This document shows positions 35,017-47,763 of a DNA stretch of 64,000 nucleotides, in pieces. Source of the DNA: Dolomedes plantarius (Eukaryota; Arthropoda; Arachnida; Araneae; Dolomedidae); assembly GCA_907164885.2 (NCBI GenBank), contig OU015496.1, forward strand, positions 188,656,954 to 188,720,953, in the 5' to 3' direction. Made by a program: the position numbers and the translations under genes. Below the pieces are notes generated by a model that had not been told where the DNA came from, ran no database searches, and worked only from the letters and a program-made list of their open reading frames with translations. Numbering within the stretch: the stretch's first letter is position 1; every line of letters starts with the position of its first letter.

Positions 35017-35955
35017 ATGCTTGATTCGGAACACATTGTTGATCTTCTTTGTAGCCATACAGAAAACCCTTTCACCTGCACTGTATGTAAAACATTTTCT
35101 GTACAGAGTTCTTTAAAAGCACATGTCAGCACCCACACAGGAGAGAAACCTTTCGCATGCACTTTATGTGAGAAAAGATTTTATCGACAGGATCATTTAA
35201 AAGCACATATCCTCACCCACACTGGAGAAAAACCTTTCGCATGCACTTTATGTGAGAAAAGATTTACTTTGCTGGGGAATTTAAATAGGCATCTGCGCAC
35301 CCACACGGGAGAAAAACCTTTCGCTTGCACTGTATGTGGGAAAAGGTTTACTGGCAAGAGGTCTTTAAAAACACATCTCCACGTCCGCACGGGAGAGAAA
35401 CCTTTCGCCTGTGCTGTATGTGAGAAAAGATTTTCTCAGCAGGGGCATTTAAAAGCGCATCTTCGCACCCACACGGGAGAGAAACCTTTCGCATGCACTG
35501 TATGTGGGAAGAGCTTTTCTGGACAGAATGTTTTAAAAAGACATCTCCGCACCCACACAGGAGAGAAACCTTTCGTTTGTATGATATGTGAAAAAAGATT
35601 TTCTGAACAATGTAGTTTAAAAACACATCTCCGCACCCACACGGGAGAGTATCCTTTCTCCTGCATTGTGTGTGGGAAAAGATTTTTTCGTCAGGATGAT
35701 TTGAAAAGACATCTCCGCACCCACACGGGAGAGAAACCTTTCGCCTGCACTTTATGTGGGAAAAGATTTTCTGCACAGAGTATTTTAAGAAGACATCTCC
35801 GCACCCACACAGGAGAGAAACCTTTCGCTTGCACTATATGTGAAAAAAGATTTTCTCGACAGTATGTTTTAAATGGACATCTTCGCACACACACGGGAAA
35901 AAAATTCTTTCGCCCACACTCTGTGGGAAAAGATATTTTCGACAGGATGATTTAA
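35017..35955 (+). CDS. C2H2 zinc-finger protein, copy B (frameshifted 3' end)
   Basis: This is probably a nuclear DNA-binding protein with a tandem C2H2 array. From ATG at 35017 there are ten fingers with TGEKPF linkers. The first ([14 protein letters not shown]...) is one residue short between Cys and His. The fourth ends HLHVR, so its last zinc ligand His is Arg. Then [16 protein letters not shown] departs from the family pattern because of a frameshift near 35900-35915, and the frame closes at 35955. The frame is open upstream of the ATG ([14 protein letters not shown]) back to an AG acceptor near 34941, so a spliced N terminus is possible. It is the inverted paralogue of 57566-58468. I cannot tell whether the shortened ten-finger protein is made. 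Confidence 0.75.
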   Translation: MLDSEHIVDLLCSHTENPFTCTVCKTFSVQSSLKAHVSTHTGEKPFACTLCEKRFYRQDHLKAHILTHTGEKPFACTLCEKRFTLLGNLNRHLRTHTGEKPFACTVCGKRFTGKRSLKTHLHVRTGEKPFACAVCEKRFSQQGHLKAHLRTHTGEKPFACTVCGKSFSGQNVLKRHLRTHTGEKPFVCMICEKRFSEQCSLKTHLRTHTGEYPFSCIVCGKRFFRQDDLKRHLRTHTGEKPFACTLCGKRFSAQSILRRHLRTHTGEKPFACTICEKRFSRQYVLNGHLRTHTGKKFFRPHSVGKDIFDRMI

Positions 35956-36067
35956 AAAGACATCTCCGCACCCACACGGGAGAGAAACCTTTCGCCTGCA
36001 CTATATGTGGGAAAAGATTTTCTGAACAGGATAATTTAAAAACACATCTCCGTACCCACAAGGGATA
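35956..36067 (+). pseudogene. Two out-of-frame zinc fingers after the frameshift
   Basis: In the next frame the sequence continues [20 protein letters not shown] and a full finger [18 protein letters not shown], and stops at TAG right after THKG. These are the original eleventh and twelfth fingers of copy B. Further eroded finger wording is visible to about 36170. Confidence 0.75.
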
Positions 36068-36400
36068 GAAACCTTTTGCATGCATTGTATAGGAAAAGAT
36101 TTTCTCTTTGGGGCAATTTAAAAATACATCTCCGTACCCACAGGGGAGAGAAACCTTTTGTTTGCATTTTTCAAATATATCAATGCCATATCCAGCATGA
36201 CCTACGATCCTTAATGGGATACTTGACCTACCAAAGTGATTGAAGTTAAAAAAAACTGTCACTATACCTGTTTACACTGCAGGAAAGGTTGTCTTGAAAT
36301 GTCACTTGCAATGCTTCTGGTTTTTGTTTTTGCCTTATATTTAATTATAATTTTTATGATTTAACTGCTTTTTTCAACATCTGCTGTGTTCTGTAAATGA

Positions 36401-36406
36401 AATAAA
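36401..36406 (+). promoter_or_regulatory. Poly(A) signal of zinc-finger copy B
   Basis: AATAAA lies about 330 bases after the last finger remnant. The surrounding sequence is conserved in copy C, which suggests a retained 3' UTR. Confidence 0.45.
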
Positions 36407-37399
36407 TATGTATAATGATGTATAAATGAATATTTTATGGTTTCATATCAAGATTAAATTAATTTTCGCTTATGTCTCTCTATTTCAATTATTTTAATTT
36501 AGCTTTTATTATTTTATTAGAAGATTTTATACCAAGTCTCGTCTATTGAATAATGCACTGTACTGAGTCTTGCAAGATCTTATATTTTAGCCAGGAAATG
36601 TTATCATCTGCTTACACTGAACAGATGAGTGGCACCAATAGCCAAATAGGAAACCTTTGGAAGTGACGTCACACATTATAGGACGAAGTCTGTTTGGTAT
36701 TTAAAGGAAGTTTTTATGAATGTGTTTGTTATCAATTTGCTGGGCAGCTAACATATGCGATAAATGTTGCATATGCGATAAATGTTGCAAATGTTGCATA
36801 TGTATCTTGTAGACGAAAACACGAATGTATCTAAAATTCATGAGAATGTAGGGGCATCAGTGAGAAAATTCATTTTGCAGAATTGACGTGGTGTAAAGGA
36901 AAATTACTATCTCGTTTTGAGAAATTTTTAAACTTTAAGAATATCATTTCGAACTTACAGTTAGACACGTTTGAGGATTAAACTTGTGTGCTTGTAAAAG
37001 ATATAAAGGAACGTATTTTAAACAACCCATAAAAACAAACTGTGGATAAGAGGTAGTAGTTCGGTATAAAAAAGAAATTGACGAAACTGTGCATTTAGGT
37101 GAAAAGGATTCATTAACGAATCTTTAACCTCGCAATTTATGAGGAGGGTTTTTTTTCTTTCTTCGGAACCAAGAATTTTTGGAAACTATTACGGTAGGAT
37201 TTCACTTTTGAGATTCCCTCCCGTCGCTGGCATGTATGGTTTCGTGGTCGGGACACTGACAGGTTAGAGGGGGAAGGGGTGCACTCTTGCTATCCCCACC
37301 ACCTTTGGCTTTGGACATGAAGCTTTGACCAACATCTAATACATAAGATCTATGATGCTGCCATCTATATCCAGAAATTCGAACGATTTGTATAATGTA

Positions 37400-38160
<761 letters not shown>

Positions 38161-38166
38161 TGTTTC

Positions 38167-38167
<1 letters not shown>

Positions 38168-38259
<92 letters not shown>

Positions 38260-38265
38260 CATACA

Positions 38266-38297
<32 letters not shown>

Positions 38298-38302
38298 CAT
38301 AC

Positions 38303-38357
<55 letters not shown>

Positions 38358-38365
38358 AATAAATA

Positions 38366-38414
<49 letters not shown>

Positions 38415-38453
38415 CATATATACATATATATATATACATATATATATATATAC

Positions 38454-38487
<34 letters not shown>
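38168..38487. repeat. TA/TACA microsatellite
   Basis: About 320 bp of TA with regular TACA interruptions. Open frames through it on both strands are artefacts. Confidence 0.95.
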
Positions 38488-38488
<1 letters not shown>

Positions 38489-39872
38489 AAGGGGTGTCGA
38501 TCCCTATTACGCCATGCAGACTGCAGACAAGACAGCGCTCGTCTCTGTGAAGTATGGAAACATATGCATGGCAGAAAAAAGTAAATCAGCATCATCGGAA
38601 AAATGAAATGAAAAACAAATGTGCGGGAAACACTTATAGTTGAATAAATTAAAAAAAGAAACCTTTCATTTTCGCAGGCTGCAAATTGTAGGTTGGGGTG
38701 AATGTAAGGAGTTGGATTCACGAGTTCTGATTAAAACGAAATGAACTTAATGCGGTTACAATGTACCCAAGTTTTTCCCCCTGACATAATTCTGCAGAGC
38801 AGTGGCTCTTATTCCGATAGAATGCCTTCCGCCGTGCCTTGCGAGTGGGGTTATGGATTATTCCAATGGAAACGAATGAGATGACAACGACCAAATTTAC
38901 TTTCAGTGCCCCGATTAACCTACTATTTCAACGTTAATTTGAAGTGTTGATTAAAAGATTACCTTGGATTCTTAATTCATGCGAGAGCACAGCCAATGCA
39001 TCTAATGAAAATATGAACAACTTAGAAAATAACATATCTCTCTGTGGCCAGGAATCGTAAGCGAGTACTAGTTCTAGCTACAGACAATTATGAGGCGACG
39101 AGCTGTACGTTGAAGAGATCCTAGGCACGGTCTGCAGATCGTGAAGAACGTTTTCTGGTGTGCATATTCATAATGGATTAGTAGGTAAATCCGAACGTAA
39201 ACTTCGTCACTGTCATTTCGTTTGCTTTCATGGGAGTGACCGATAACCACACTCTGATGCCACAGCCGACGGAATTTTGCCTCGATACCAGATTACGTTT
39301 TTATTCTGTCCCTCAAATAATTACGGTAGGAAATTTAGTCAATGGCAGTACCAGAAAATACACTTTGCTGTAAGCACATGAAAAATTTGTGATTTAAGAA
39401 AACACAAGAAATGTTCTGAAACTCTCAAAATTACGAGCAAATGACAGTGAAATTTTGTTATACGGACCAAGCATGCGAAAACGAAATAATTTCAACAATG
39501 GAGGATTTATATAAATTCAAAAATAAAATTTAGGCGTTTCCGTTGACAAGTAAGTGCCAAAATTTTCGAAACGTATTTTTTTTCAATGATACAATGGTTT
39601 GTTTCAAGGCCATAGCATGGTAAAGGAGGTAGGTGCCAAGCAAGTTCTGATCGTCGCCAAGATATGCTGCTAGTGCCAAGTCAGTAGTGGGTGGCATTGA
39701 AAAGGGGGGAAGTGCCAACGTTGTGTTACCTTTATTTTGTCTGACTTAATTCCCAGTTTCCAAGGCGGGTTTGTTACATTGGTTTGTTTGTTTGTTAATA
39801 TTGGATTCAATTTAGTGTTTGGATTTATTTTTCCACATCTTTACGGTTGATGTCAAGCAATATTACATAAAC
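38488..39872. other. Unassigned, mixed composition
   Basis: No ORF above background, no repeat ends and no RNA genes are recognised, although composition is less AT-rich than typical. Confidence 0.3.
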
Positions 39873-39911
39873 ATGAGAACAAAGAAGCCTGCTTACAATT
39901 CACCAAACAAG
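39873..39911 (+). CDS. Candidate short first exon
   Basis: ATG at 39873 is followed by 13 codons (MRTKKPAYNSPNK) and a donor GTAAGG at 39912, in phase 0, with AT-rich 5' leader-like sequence. It could be the first coding exon of a gene or of the transposon whose remnant lies at 40256. Short length keeps confidence low. Confidence 0.25.
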
Positions 39912-40255
39912 GTAAGGTTTTCGTTTTTGAGTTCTTGTTGAGGTTTCGCTTTCAAGTTGTGGAAACAACTTTTTTAATATCTTTATTAATTAGGTTTGTT
40001 CCTTCGAATTGTTGACTGGTAGATTTCATACTCGTATTTCCTTTGAAAGCATTTTCCAGTCTTCAAATTCAAATAAGACTGGAAAATGCTTTAAGGTATC
40101 TGACCACCTTTTAAACGCGATTTCTAGACAAAACATCGATTTTTTAAACTTTAGTCTATAAGCCTTTTCTTTTATCTTTCCATATCTGTTTGAATTTTGT
40201 TTCTATTTTGTTTAGAACATAAGTTACAGACATTTTAATGTTGCTCAGTAACAAC

Positions 40256-40400
40256 TTTTTAAAACCAGAAGTGATCGATTTTAAATTTCTCGTCTCTGGA
40301 CATTCATACATGCCATGCGATCGAGATTTTGGAAGAATTGAGAAGAGGAAGAGACTTTATAAATGAATGCTGCCAGAAGAGGTACAGGACATGGAAAGGA
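40256..40400 (+). pseudogene. Transposon protein remnant (HSYMPCDRDFG motif)
   Basis: The reading frame FLKPEVIDFKFLVSGHSYMP continues CDRDFGRIEKRKRLYK to a TGA at 40364, then MLPEEVQDM. The G-H-S-x-x-P-x-D-R-D-F-G-x-I-E motif occurs in uncharacterised, highly repeated arthropod and cnidarian proteins, probably the same family as the 21.1-22.1 kb pseudogene. An AG acceptor precedes it at about 40247. Confidence 0.5.
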
Positions 40401-41272
40401 CCTCCAAACACAACAATCCTCCGCCAAGGTTGGCGTACTTATGTCTGCACTTCGCCTGTTGTCTCTCTGGCGTGCAGATGTGTGTACATGAGGGGTCAGT
40501 AATTAGGCGCTCCTCGTTTTAAACCTTTTACTAAATGTGTATAGTTGCTGGTGTAAATAAAGCTTGATGTTACAACTCTGCTAGTCATCTTTCCTAATAA
40601 CCTAACAAATAATTCAATGTTTTGAGTTTAATTTTGATATTATTTGATATTCTGAGTAAATATACATTTTTCAGAAAAAGAAGGATTATCGTGTTCATTA
40701 TTTAATACATTCCTAAAAGTTTTCCGTTCCTCATGTAAAATTTCATTTTTGTCACTTATCCTCTTTTCAACGTCAACGCCAAAATTAAAAAAAATAATTA
40801 CTCGTTGATAACAGTTTGAAATATAAATGCACACAATTCGTTGTCGAATCATTAATTTAATATTATTTATTAAAACTACTTTGGAGTTGGTTTTCGACCA
40901 AACAAGTTTTGTTGATAATTGACTTAATAGCGGATTTCGTAAGTTGATACGTTGGAAAATATATTGCTTAACAGATATATTTTATAGAATTATAAATCAG
41001 CTGAATATTATTGGCTTGAAGTAATAGCATATGCGAACAACATGGAAGTTTTCTTCAGATTCCTGAAGGACTGAAATAATTACAATTTCTTCTTGAACAC
41101 ATTAGGGTTCTTTCAATTAACATGAGTATTTTCTGAAACACTCTTATAAACGTATTTGCATTTGACTACCAAACACTTAACAAACTTTAAAATTTGTATT
41201 TTCTAGCATTCAGCAACACTAAAGTGAGGTAGAAACATAACATAGGTTTCCCTAGAATAAAGGCATAGTTTA
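40401..41272. other. AT-rich, unassigned
   Basis: An AATAAA near 40556 could belong to the preceding transposon remnant. Nothing else was recognised. Confidence 0.35.
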
Positions 41273-42185
41273 CACCGAGTGGCCAATTTTTAGGACCAAC
41301 TGAAAATTTTATGGAAATTAGCTATGACGTCCGCTATTGCCGCTTATGGTTGCAAATGGTAATAAACGGGATTGCTAGGTGATTGTAATGACAGATGAAG
41401 TCGCGTCGGAAGGAATGGGTAGAAAACGCATATAAACGGACTTTGAACGCGGAACGGTTGTGGGTCTAGAAGCATTGGGGTGAGTATCAAGAAAACTGCT
41501 TCGCTTGAGTAGCGTGCATGATAGCGCAAGATTAAACGCCTCCAGTTCGCAGAGGACCGCAAGCATTGGGCAGTAAATGGATGGAAAGGGATAATGTGGT
41601 CCGATAAATCACGTTTCCTACTATACCATGCAGATGGCAGGGTGCAAAACTGGAAAAATCGTGTACCCTAAATGCATTGCCGCAGTACTTCAAGTTGGTA
41701 GCTGCAACATAATGGCTTGGGGAACCTTTACCTGTCGTTGCTCGGGCTCTCATTGTTTTAATTCATGTAGAAGAATAATTGAATTCCGAAAGGATTTCAG
41801 TATTTTCACTGACCAAGTACATGCAGTAAGAGTCCACCCCACTGGAGATGGATGCCTCCATGATACAAAGTTTGCATCGCCCCCAAATGTTTTTAAAGAG
41901 TTTGACGGAGTTTTCAACTTCCTTAGCGGGCCTCCACAATTACCAGTCCTCAGTTCAATGGAGCACTTGTGGGATGAGGTCGAAAGGGTCATCGGACAGC
42001 TTATTTCATTCAGTCTTAGAGAACTGAGAAACGCCTTTATCTGGTAGGGTCTGAGATTCACCAAGCCATCGTCCAACATCTCATAGAGTCCATGTCATAT
42101 AAAATCACAACAGTGCAAAATTGAGAGCAAAATTTAGCGGAATGATGCACTGAGTAGGTGGTCATAATAAATTGGGCACTCAGTG
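41273..42185 (+). pseudogene. Degenerate Tc1-like transposon
   Basis: Imperfect inverted ends CACCGAGTGGCCAATTT and, on the other strand, CACTGAGTGCCCAATTT are each bordered by TA. Within, broken plus-strand frames give IMWSDKSRFLLYHADG-like wording near 41590, then CIAAVLQVGSCNIMAWGTF and MEHLWDEVERVIGQLI in the 41628-42047 piece. It is heavily mutated; the second catalytic Asp block (GDGCLHDTKF) is altered. Confidence 0.8.
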
Positions 42186-42201
42186 TATGCACACTTACCA
42201 G

Positions 42202-42610
42202 CGTCGCCCAATGGCTAAGTGGTTAAGGCATCAGCCTACCACGTCGGAGGCGCGGGTTCGATTCCCGCATAAGACTTGGTTGTATTCTGGGGAACTCGCC
42301 AGTCTTCCGCCTGCAAAAGGAGCGCCGGTGTCATCGTTTGTTAATAAAAATTCTTCTGTGATTGTGTGATTATGTTTATATTTCCTTGTATGCATATGTA
42401 CACCGGACTGGGGTGTGACAGTCTTCAGCACCAGGGACCTTAGCCACGCACTTACCAGGTGTTAGTTTATAATTAGCCAGGTCCAAACGTTTATGGCCGA
42501 CTAAACGTATTCTTTCCAATTCCAGTGTGGATTTCAGTCTGCACTGGTGGGAGGGAGAACGTCCATCAGTCATTTTCTAAGGCCGCTTTAACGAGAAGAA
42601 TGAAAAAAAA
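42202..42610 (+). mobile_element. tRNA-headed SINE with A-tail
   Basis: The head has ATGGCTAAGTGGTTAAGGCA (A box) and GGTTCGATTCC (B box, 42255-42265), in the order and spacing of a tRNA. A body of about 330 bp ends in GAATGAAAAAAAA near 42610. It lies directly after the Tc1 remnant. Confidence 0.65.
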
Positions 42611-43124
42611 ATTATTAGACCCCCTACTTAATTCCGAATAATCGGTCGCTTTCAGAGTCTGAAGTCCTAAATCATGAGGAAGGTTGTTGTTCCGAGTTAG
42701 ATTAATCCAAATTTCACAGCAAATTAATTCCATTGAATTTATGTATGAACTTCCCAAAATCAGATTATTTCATCAGATTAGTTACATTCGTTGAACCCAG
42801 TTACATTAATTAAGTGTAAGAAAAAGCGTTAAGATTTTAAAGTTTTGGAATGGATCTTGATTAGATGATGTTCTACGGCAACTCCCCATCCCCGAGTGTA
42901 ACCCAGTTAAAAACAGGTTTTCATACTTTTTATCGAAAACTTAAATAAAGCATTTGATCATCAAATAATTGGGTAAAAGTCGAGTCAAAACCAAACTCCC
43001 TGAAAAGTAAATGCAAATTTCGCATGGGTAAAAGTGCATATGCTCCTTTCTCTACGGAAAAGGTGTAAATTGGCCAACTTGAGGTGGTTTGGACAAACGA
43101 CGTGTGTTGCGTGCTACATTTCAA
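42611..43124. other. Unassigned
   Basis: No gene or element could be supported. Confidence 0.35.
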
Positions 43125-43755
43125 CAGGGCTGCCCAGAGACTTTGCGGGATCTGGGGCAAACTTCTGTTGGGGGTCCCAAGAAAAATAAAAAAAATGGAA
43201 AGAGACGAAAACGCACATTCAAATTAAGTTACTCATACTTGAAATTTGATTACATGAATGATTAACATAATTATTATATTTCATTGCACTACTCTCTTGT
43301 TATATTCTTTAATAAATATGACAATATGTAAAAAAAATAACATTTAATTACATCTAACAACTTAGTAGTTCAATAGATTTTTAAATTACCAACTGAGGTG
43401 GTATTATAAATGAAGGCATTTAAATCCTTCAACCATAATAAAAGTTACTATAACAGAAGATGAAGTGGCAAATTTAAAACTAAAAAGAAAACTGAAAATA
43501 GTTGAATTTGAACGATTTTAAAAATCGAAAGAGTAAATTTACGCTAATTTTTTCTTGCCTTAGCTTTGGCGAAGTCATGTATTGTTTCACTAAAACTAAC
43601 AGTTTTGACTAAATCATGTTCAATTCTGAGCATCATTAGATGATTAAGTCTGTCCTCGGCCATTGTCGATCTCAGACGATTTTTTATGAGGGACATTTTG
43701 CTGAAGGTTCGTTCTGTTGCAACATACACTGGAAGTACAGCTAATAACCTTAGAC
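43125..43755 (-). pseudogene. hAT element 3' portion with dimerisation domain
   Basis: The end CAGGGCTGCCCAGAGACTTT at 43125 looks like a hAT terminus. The minus strand carries VYVATERTFSKMSLIKNRLR and RLNHLMMLRIEHDLVKTVSF, the hAT C-terminal dimerisation region, with a stop at 43544. The upstream gene is cut off at 43755 by another repeat end. Confidence 0.65.
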
Positions 43756-43880
43756 CAGAGGTGGGCAAATTGCGGCCCGCTACAGATTTCTTTTTGTGAC
43801 CCACCAGGACAGCCAGAAAAATCCGGACAGCAGGAAAAATTGCCAAAGATAGCCAAAAACTCCAAGACAGCCAGGAAAAC
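43756..43880. mobile_element. hAT-type end plus short tandem repeats
   Basis: CAGAGGTGGGCAAATTGCGG at 43756 is a hAT-like terminus. It is followed by repeats of GACAGCCAGAAAA-type units to about 43880. No partner end was found. Confidence 0.45.
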
Positions 43881-45637
43881 TGCCAATAATTAATTTAATT
43901 TATATTTATTGATTTTTATGATAAATTTATAGCTTTTGATATTTTTTTAATGCGGCGTATGATATGAAAGAAAAGTTACAGTTGTGTATTTTCTAAAATT
44001 GTACTAGCAAATTTGCTGTATAAATCCAGAGCAGTTGGATGTAGGTAATGATACGTAGAAAATCACGAAATGTTATTGTTACGTGTTAGGGGCCAATTTG
44101 GCGTGTTATCGCCAGCGCGCGATGTTTAGGAGATCTCGTGAATTAAAAACCATGGCTTAAGCACGCTCACACGTCTACCATGGAGAAAGTAATAAAATGC
44201 GGATTTCGGTCAATTGTTGGAAAATGGGTTGAGTTGAGCGGTGTGGCATCACGGGTTTTGTTTTGCAAGCTAAATAGGTTTTTAGAATAGCAATTCAGTT
44301 CTAGCTTTATCCTTGAAGTGAAAGGTGATTGTGTTTGTTTAGGTATTTTATCGTCCCAGGAATTAACGGTGAATCTTAGTGAAGTTTCCGCTGGACCTTG
44401 CTGTTTTAAGGTTGTATGCTATTGTATAATAAGTGTTATATTGAATTTATATAAGAAAACTTTAAATCCTAAATTGTCAAGAAAAATACCTAGGAGCTGG
44501 AAAGTGTTGAAGTCCAGCGAAGATTAGCAGTCTACTGCTGTATCTTGTTAAAAGAAGATTGTATGTTGGTTTTGCTGTCTATAAAAACCTCTGTTTTTCA
44601 ATTGTGGTAACTGGCATATTTATTTCATTTCTTGAATTCCCTTGTAAAAAAATAACTTTCCGTACCACGAATTTTGTACAATATTAACAGTGATTACAAA
44701 CCTGACCCAACAAAATTACGAAAAATGGTAAAATCCCGTCTGTCTTTTTGAAAAACGTCATGTCCAACTTTATGTACATTCCAGTTGGTATGATGTATAG
44801 ATGATGGAAAAGACAAAATTTACGTAGAAACAGAAGTGATGTAGATTGTATTGTAAAACTATTTTATAGAAAAACTGCAGATATTTTAAATTAATTTTTA
44901 TTCTGAATTAATTATTCTACAACTAAAATTTTCGGGTTAGTTAATTTGCTATTGCTTTCTATTTTTTTCCCTTTGTACAATCGTAACCAGCAAAGGAGAA
45001 CACAAAATTTCTTCAATCCAGACAATGTGATAAGACAATAGTTTTGCAGCACAACTAAAAACGATAAAACAAAAATTAGATGTAAAGAATTTCAACAGTT
45101 TATGATAAACAGCATAAGGTCGTGTTAATAAGGAAAAGAAGTCTTCAGTAAAAAATCTCTACTGATCAATTTTTTGGCTTAATTTTTACTTTAAAAGTGT
45201 TTTTTATACCTCAAAATGAATAAATTGTAAGAATATCATCTAAATAATTTATTTGTGATTTTTAATGTGGAGACGCCTTATTATTGTAATATTTTGTTTC
45301 ATCTCTTACAAGTACTTCACATTTTATTCAACATTAATTAAATCCTAGTTAGTAATGACAAAAAAAAAGGGGGATAAATAACTATAAAGAACTTGGTTTA
45401 AAATGGATTGTCAGCGTTAGAGATCTTGATAAAAAATTAGTAAATAATCAAAATCTTACTAAAACAATTGAAAAAAAATTTAAAGGAAAAAATTATATAT
45501 TCTAAAAACTTTAGACCTAACAGACTTCTTTAAAATACATCATTACGGAGGGTCAAAACCTCATATCAGTCTGGAATGTAAAACTTAATAGATGCAAAAT
45601 ATAGAAAAAGCATGTAGAAATAAAAGAGAAAATGAAA
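43881..45637. other. Unassigned, mostly AT-rich
   Basis: 44090-44280 is locally GC-richer, and 44318-44527 is open for 69 codons with no recognised domain. I do not call a gene. Confidence 0.3.
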
Positions 45638-46170
45638 TCTCTCTATTCTAAAAAAAAGTAACTCCCGCTGCCGCCGCTTTCAAAAGCTTGTCACGCTATC
45701 TCCTCCGAAATCGCTGGAGGTATGGGGTCGAGAGCGATACCAATGGATGCAGAAAAATGGGGGGACCAAAGTAAGACATGTCTCATCTTCGTCGGACTTT
45801 ATGTTTTTTTTCATTTTATGTTTTGTGGGAAAATATTGATTTTTTCATCTTCAGATTACGATAACTCGCCAAAAAATGATCGTAGAATTTTGATCTTTTT
45901 ACAATCTAAGACTACAGACATTTCTCTTTCAAACTAGACCTCATTTGTTTAAAAATATTTTAAAACAGACTAATATTTTCATCAAGAAATGAAACACAGT
46001 ATTTCAAGAAATATCGTTCCATATGTGGATGTAATATCGATGCTCCTCGAGTTTTTATCTTACAAAGAAAATATTTACATCACCTGGAAGCTGAAAGCTT
46101 TCTTATTCATATAAACCTCATTTCAATCCTCTATCTTAAAATTTCGATGTTTAATTGAATTTTAAAGCTG
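45638..46170 (+). mobile_element. Helitron with TCTCTCTATTCTAAAA 5' module
   Basis: It starts TCTCTCTATTCTAAAAAAAA at 45638 after A. From about 45845 it matches, inverted, the interior of 18312-19254. It may extend to about 46330, where TAGGGACGAAGCCCCTA is a hairpin-like 3' candidate. The first 200 bp are shared only with 61529. Confidence 0.65.
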
Positions 46171-46590
46171 ATAATTCAACAGTGATGAAAAGCCCTTCGC
46201 ATAAGGGTGACTACAGTAAATGGATGGAAGCTGTTACATTGCCCGAAAATCACCCCTATGTATCTCGACATTAGCCCTAACAGAGGAGAGAGTGTAGCGA
46301 GCCTAGGGACGAAGCCCCTAAAACTAAAACAAAGGCCTTGTGATGCCGTGGCTCACAATTAAACAATATTTAAATGTATGAGAGAGCACTGGCATTCAGT
46401 CAAACAGAGCCTTGTGATAATGTTAAAGTTCTTTATTCGAACAAATAACATTAATATAGGTAGAATATTTATATAAGTATAAAAAAAGAACATCAAATGT
46501 CATTATAGTTCTTAAGCCCTCTGTCTAAGAGCCTCGCATTCTAATTTCAGTCGTCATCTCTCCTTTAGTCTCTCTCTCAGCATCTCGCCT
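46171..46590. other. Possible Helitron 3' part and unassigned sequence
   Basis: The hairpin-like AGGGACGAAGCCCCT near 46305 may close the upstream Helitron. Sequence after 46340 is unassigned. Confidence 0.3.
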
Positions 46591-46603
46591 AGTATCTCTC
46601 TTA

Positions 46604-46888
46604 ACTAAACTAAACTCAAGGCGCAACAGTCCGATGTGGACCAGGGCCGGCGGTACCCATCTCCGCTTTCTTGACCTTGGGGCTTGGGGTGCCACACAGC
46701 ATATGTCTCAGTCAGGTGGTCAACCTGACGTGGGACCCCCAGAGTTTAGTTCCCAAGTATGCTTGGTCCTCATTTTATTGACCCACTCAAGGGATGAAAG
46801 GCTGAGTCGACCTTGCCTAGTCGCAGGGTCGAACCTTGGACCTGTGGGATGGCAGCTTGACGCTTTTAACCACTACGCCACCGGGCTT
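46604..46888 (-). mobile_element. tRNA-derived SINE with target duplication
   Basis: Minus strand: CCCGGTGGCGTAGTGGTTAA (A box region), GGTTCGACCC (B box), then the body GGTCGACTCAGCCTTTCATC, a conserved core seen in invertebrate SINEs, and a tail of TTTAG repeats. Flanking direct repeats are AGTATCTCTCTTA (46591-46603) and AGCATCTCTCTTA (46889-46901), 12 of 13 identical. The 93-codon plus-strand ORF across it is incidental. Confidence 0.85.
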
Positions 46889-46939
46889 AGCATCTCTCTT
46901 AGCGTATTGAATTAAATACTAAAATTTGTACTCCCTTTT

Positions 46940-47435
46940 CAGTGTCATGTATCCTTTAGAACATTGGCTTTAAAAAATTTTGTCTGAGCTGAATTTTACC
47001 AGCTCTATTTTCAGTAATTTCAATTTATTTTTCGTTACAAGCGAAGAAATTACCGAGTTAGAATATAGTTCTTTTGTATTTTCTCAATAAATTTCCACGC
47101 TTACTTCATTTTCAGACTTTTTTTCATTATATTCTTCCATGGCGTTACATTCATCTTTGCATTTTCCCAATTCTGGATTTTCCAATAACTTATTACTATG
47201 TAATTTCGTTATCTAATTCCACCAAAAAATCGTAAATTCTCTTTAAACTGGCAAAAGCAGATTTAATATGATCCCCTTTAGGATTTTCTGAAGTTAGAAA
47301 ATTCGTTAAAGCATTATAAGTTTTGGTAAAGGTAGCCCTATTCGGCGAACAATTTTTACTCAAGAGTTCCATAATTGTTTGTAAAATGAAACAAAGCAAA
47401 ACAGTACCTTTTTGAGATCCCGTCCAGGTCACCAC
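46940..47435 (-). pseudogene. BEL/Pao-type gag N-terminal fragment
   Basis: The open piece 47435-47196 reads RATFTKTYNALTNFLTSENP and LKRIYDFLVELDNEIT, a helical gag-like start. After a frameshift it continues ENPELGKCKDECNAMEEYNE and finally NKLKLLKIELVKFSSD before a stop near 46967. That last motif matches the K-L-P-K-x-E-L-x-K-F-S-G signature before the gag core in BEL/Pao elements. The rest of the element is absent. Confidence 0.6.
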
Positions 47436-47763
47436 GATGTTAGAATCTCTATCCGAATTTCATATCATTAGGTCTTTCTCACGAAATAAGATTAAACTTC
47501 TTTTAAAAAAGAAAAATAATTTTATTTTCAAAAAATGTCGCTATATAGTAGAACACAATACGCCGTCAATTTTGTATCTGACTCTAAAAAAACATAACAT
47601 GTTCTTTTTGTTTTCATTTTTTTATTTCAAGGAGTATTGCCACTCAGCCTTTTTTAAAATAAATGATACGTTACAAAAAATGCTTGCTTTTGACGTATGC
47701 AGTGTTGCATTAAAATCTGCTTAATGAAGTGCCCGAACGTACCTCGGAGTAAACGTTTTTTAG

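Larger units (their letters stand above)
34134..37055 (+). repeat. Segmental duplication, copy B
   Basis: This block matches 56375-59960 in inverted orientation over promoter-side sequence, a short upstream exon-like segment, the zinc-finger gene and its 3' flank (for example TTGCAAGA-type matches near 36570 and CTCGTTTTGAGAAATTT near 36913). Copy B has about 180 bp at 36640-36820 that copy C lacks, containing tandem CATATGCGATAAATGTTG. Confidence 0.85.

Noticed and set aside
35193..36262. Minus-strand ORFs opposite zinc-finger copy B
   Set aside because: They are antisense shadows of the repeated finger unit, rich in [12 protein letters not shown] repeats. The real fingers are on the plus strand.
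42202..42275. Possible functional tRNA gene
   Set aside because: A and B boxes are good, but the sequence continues into a SINE body with an A-tail and the acceptor stem does not close.
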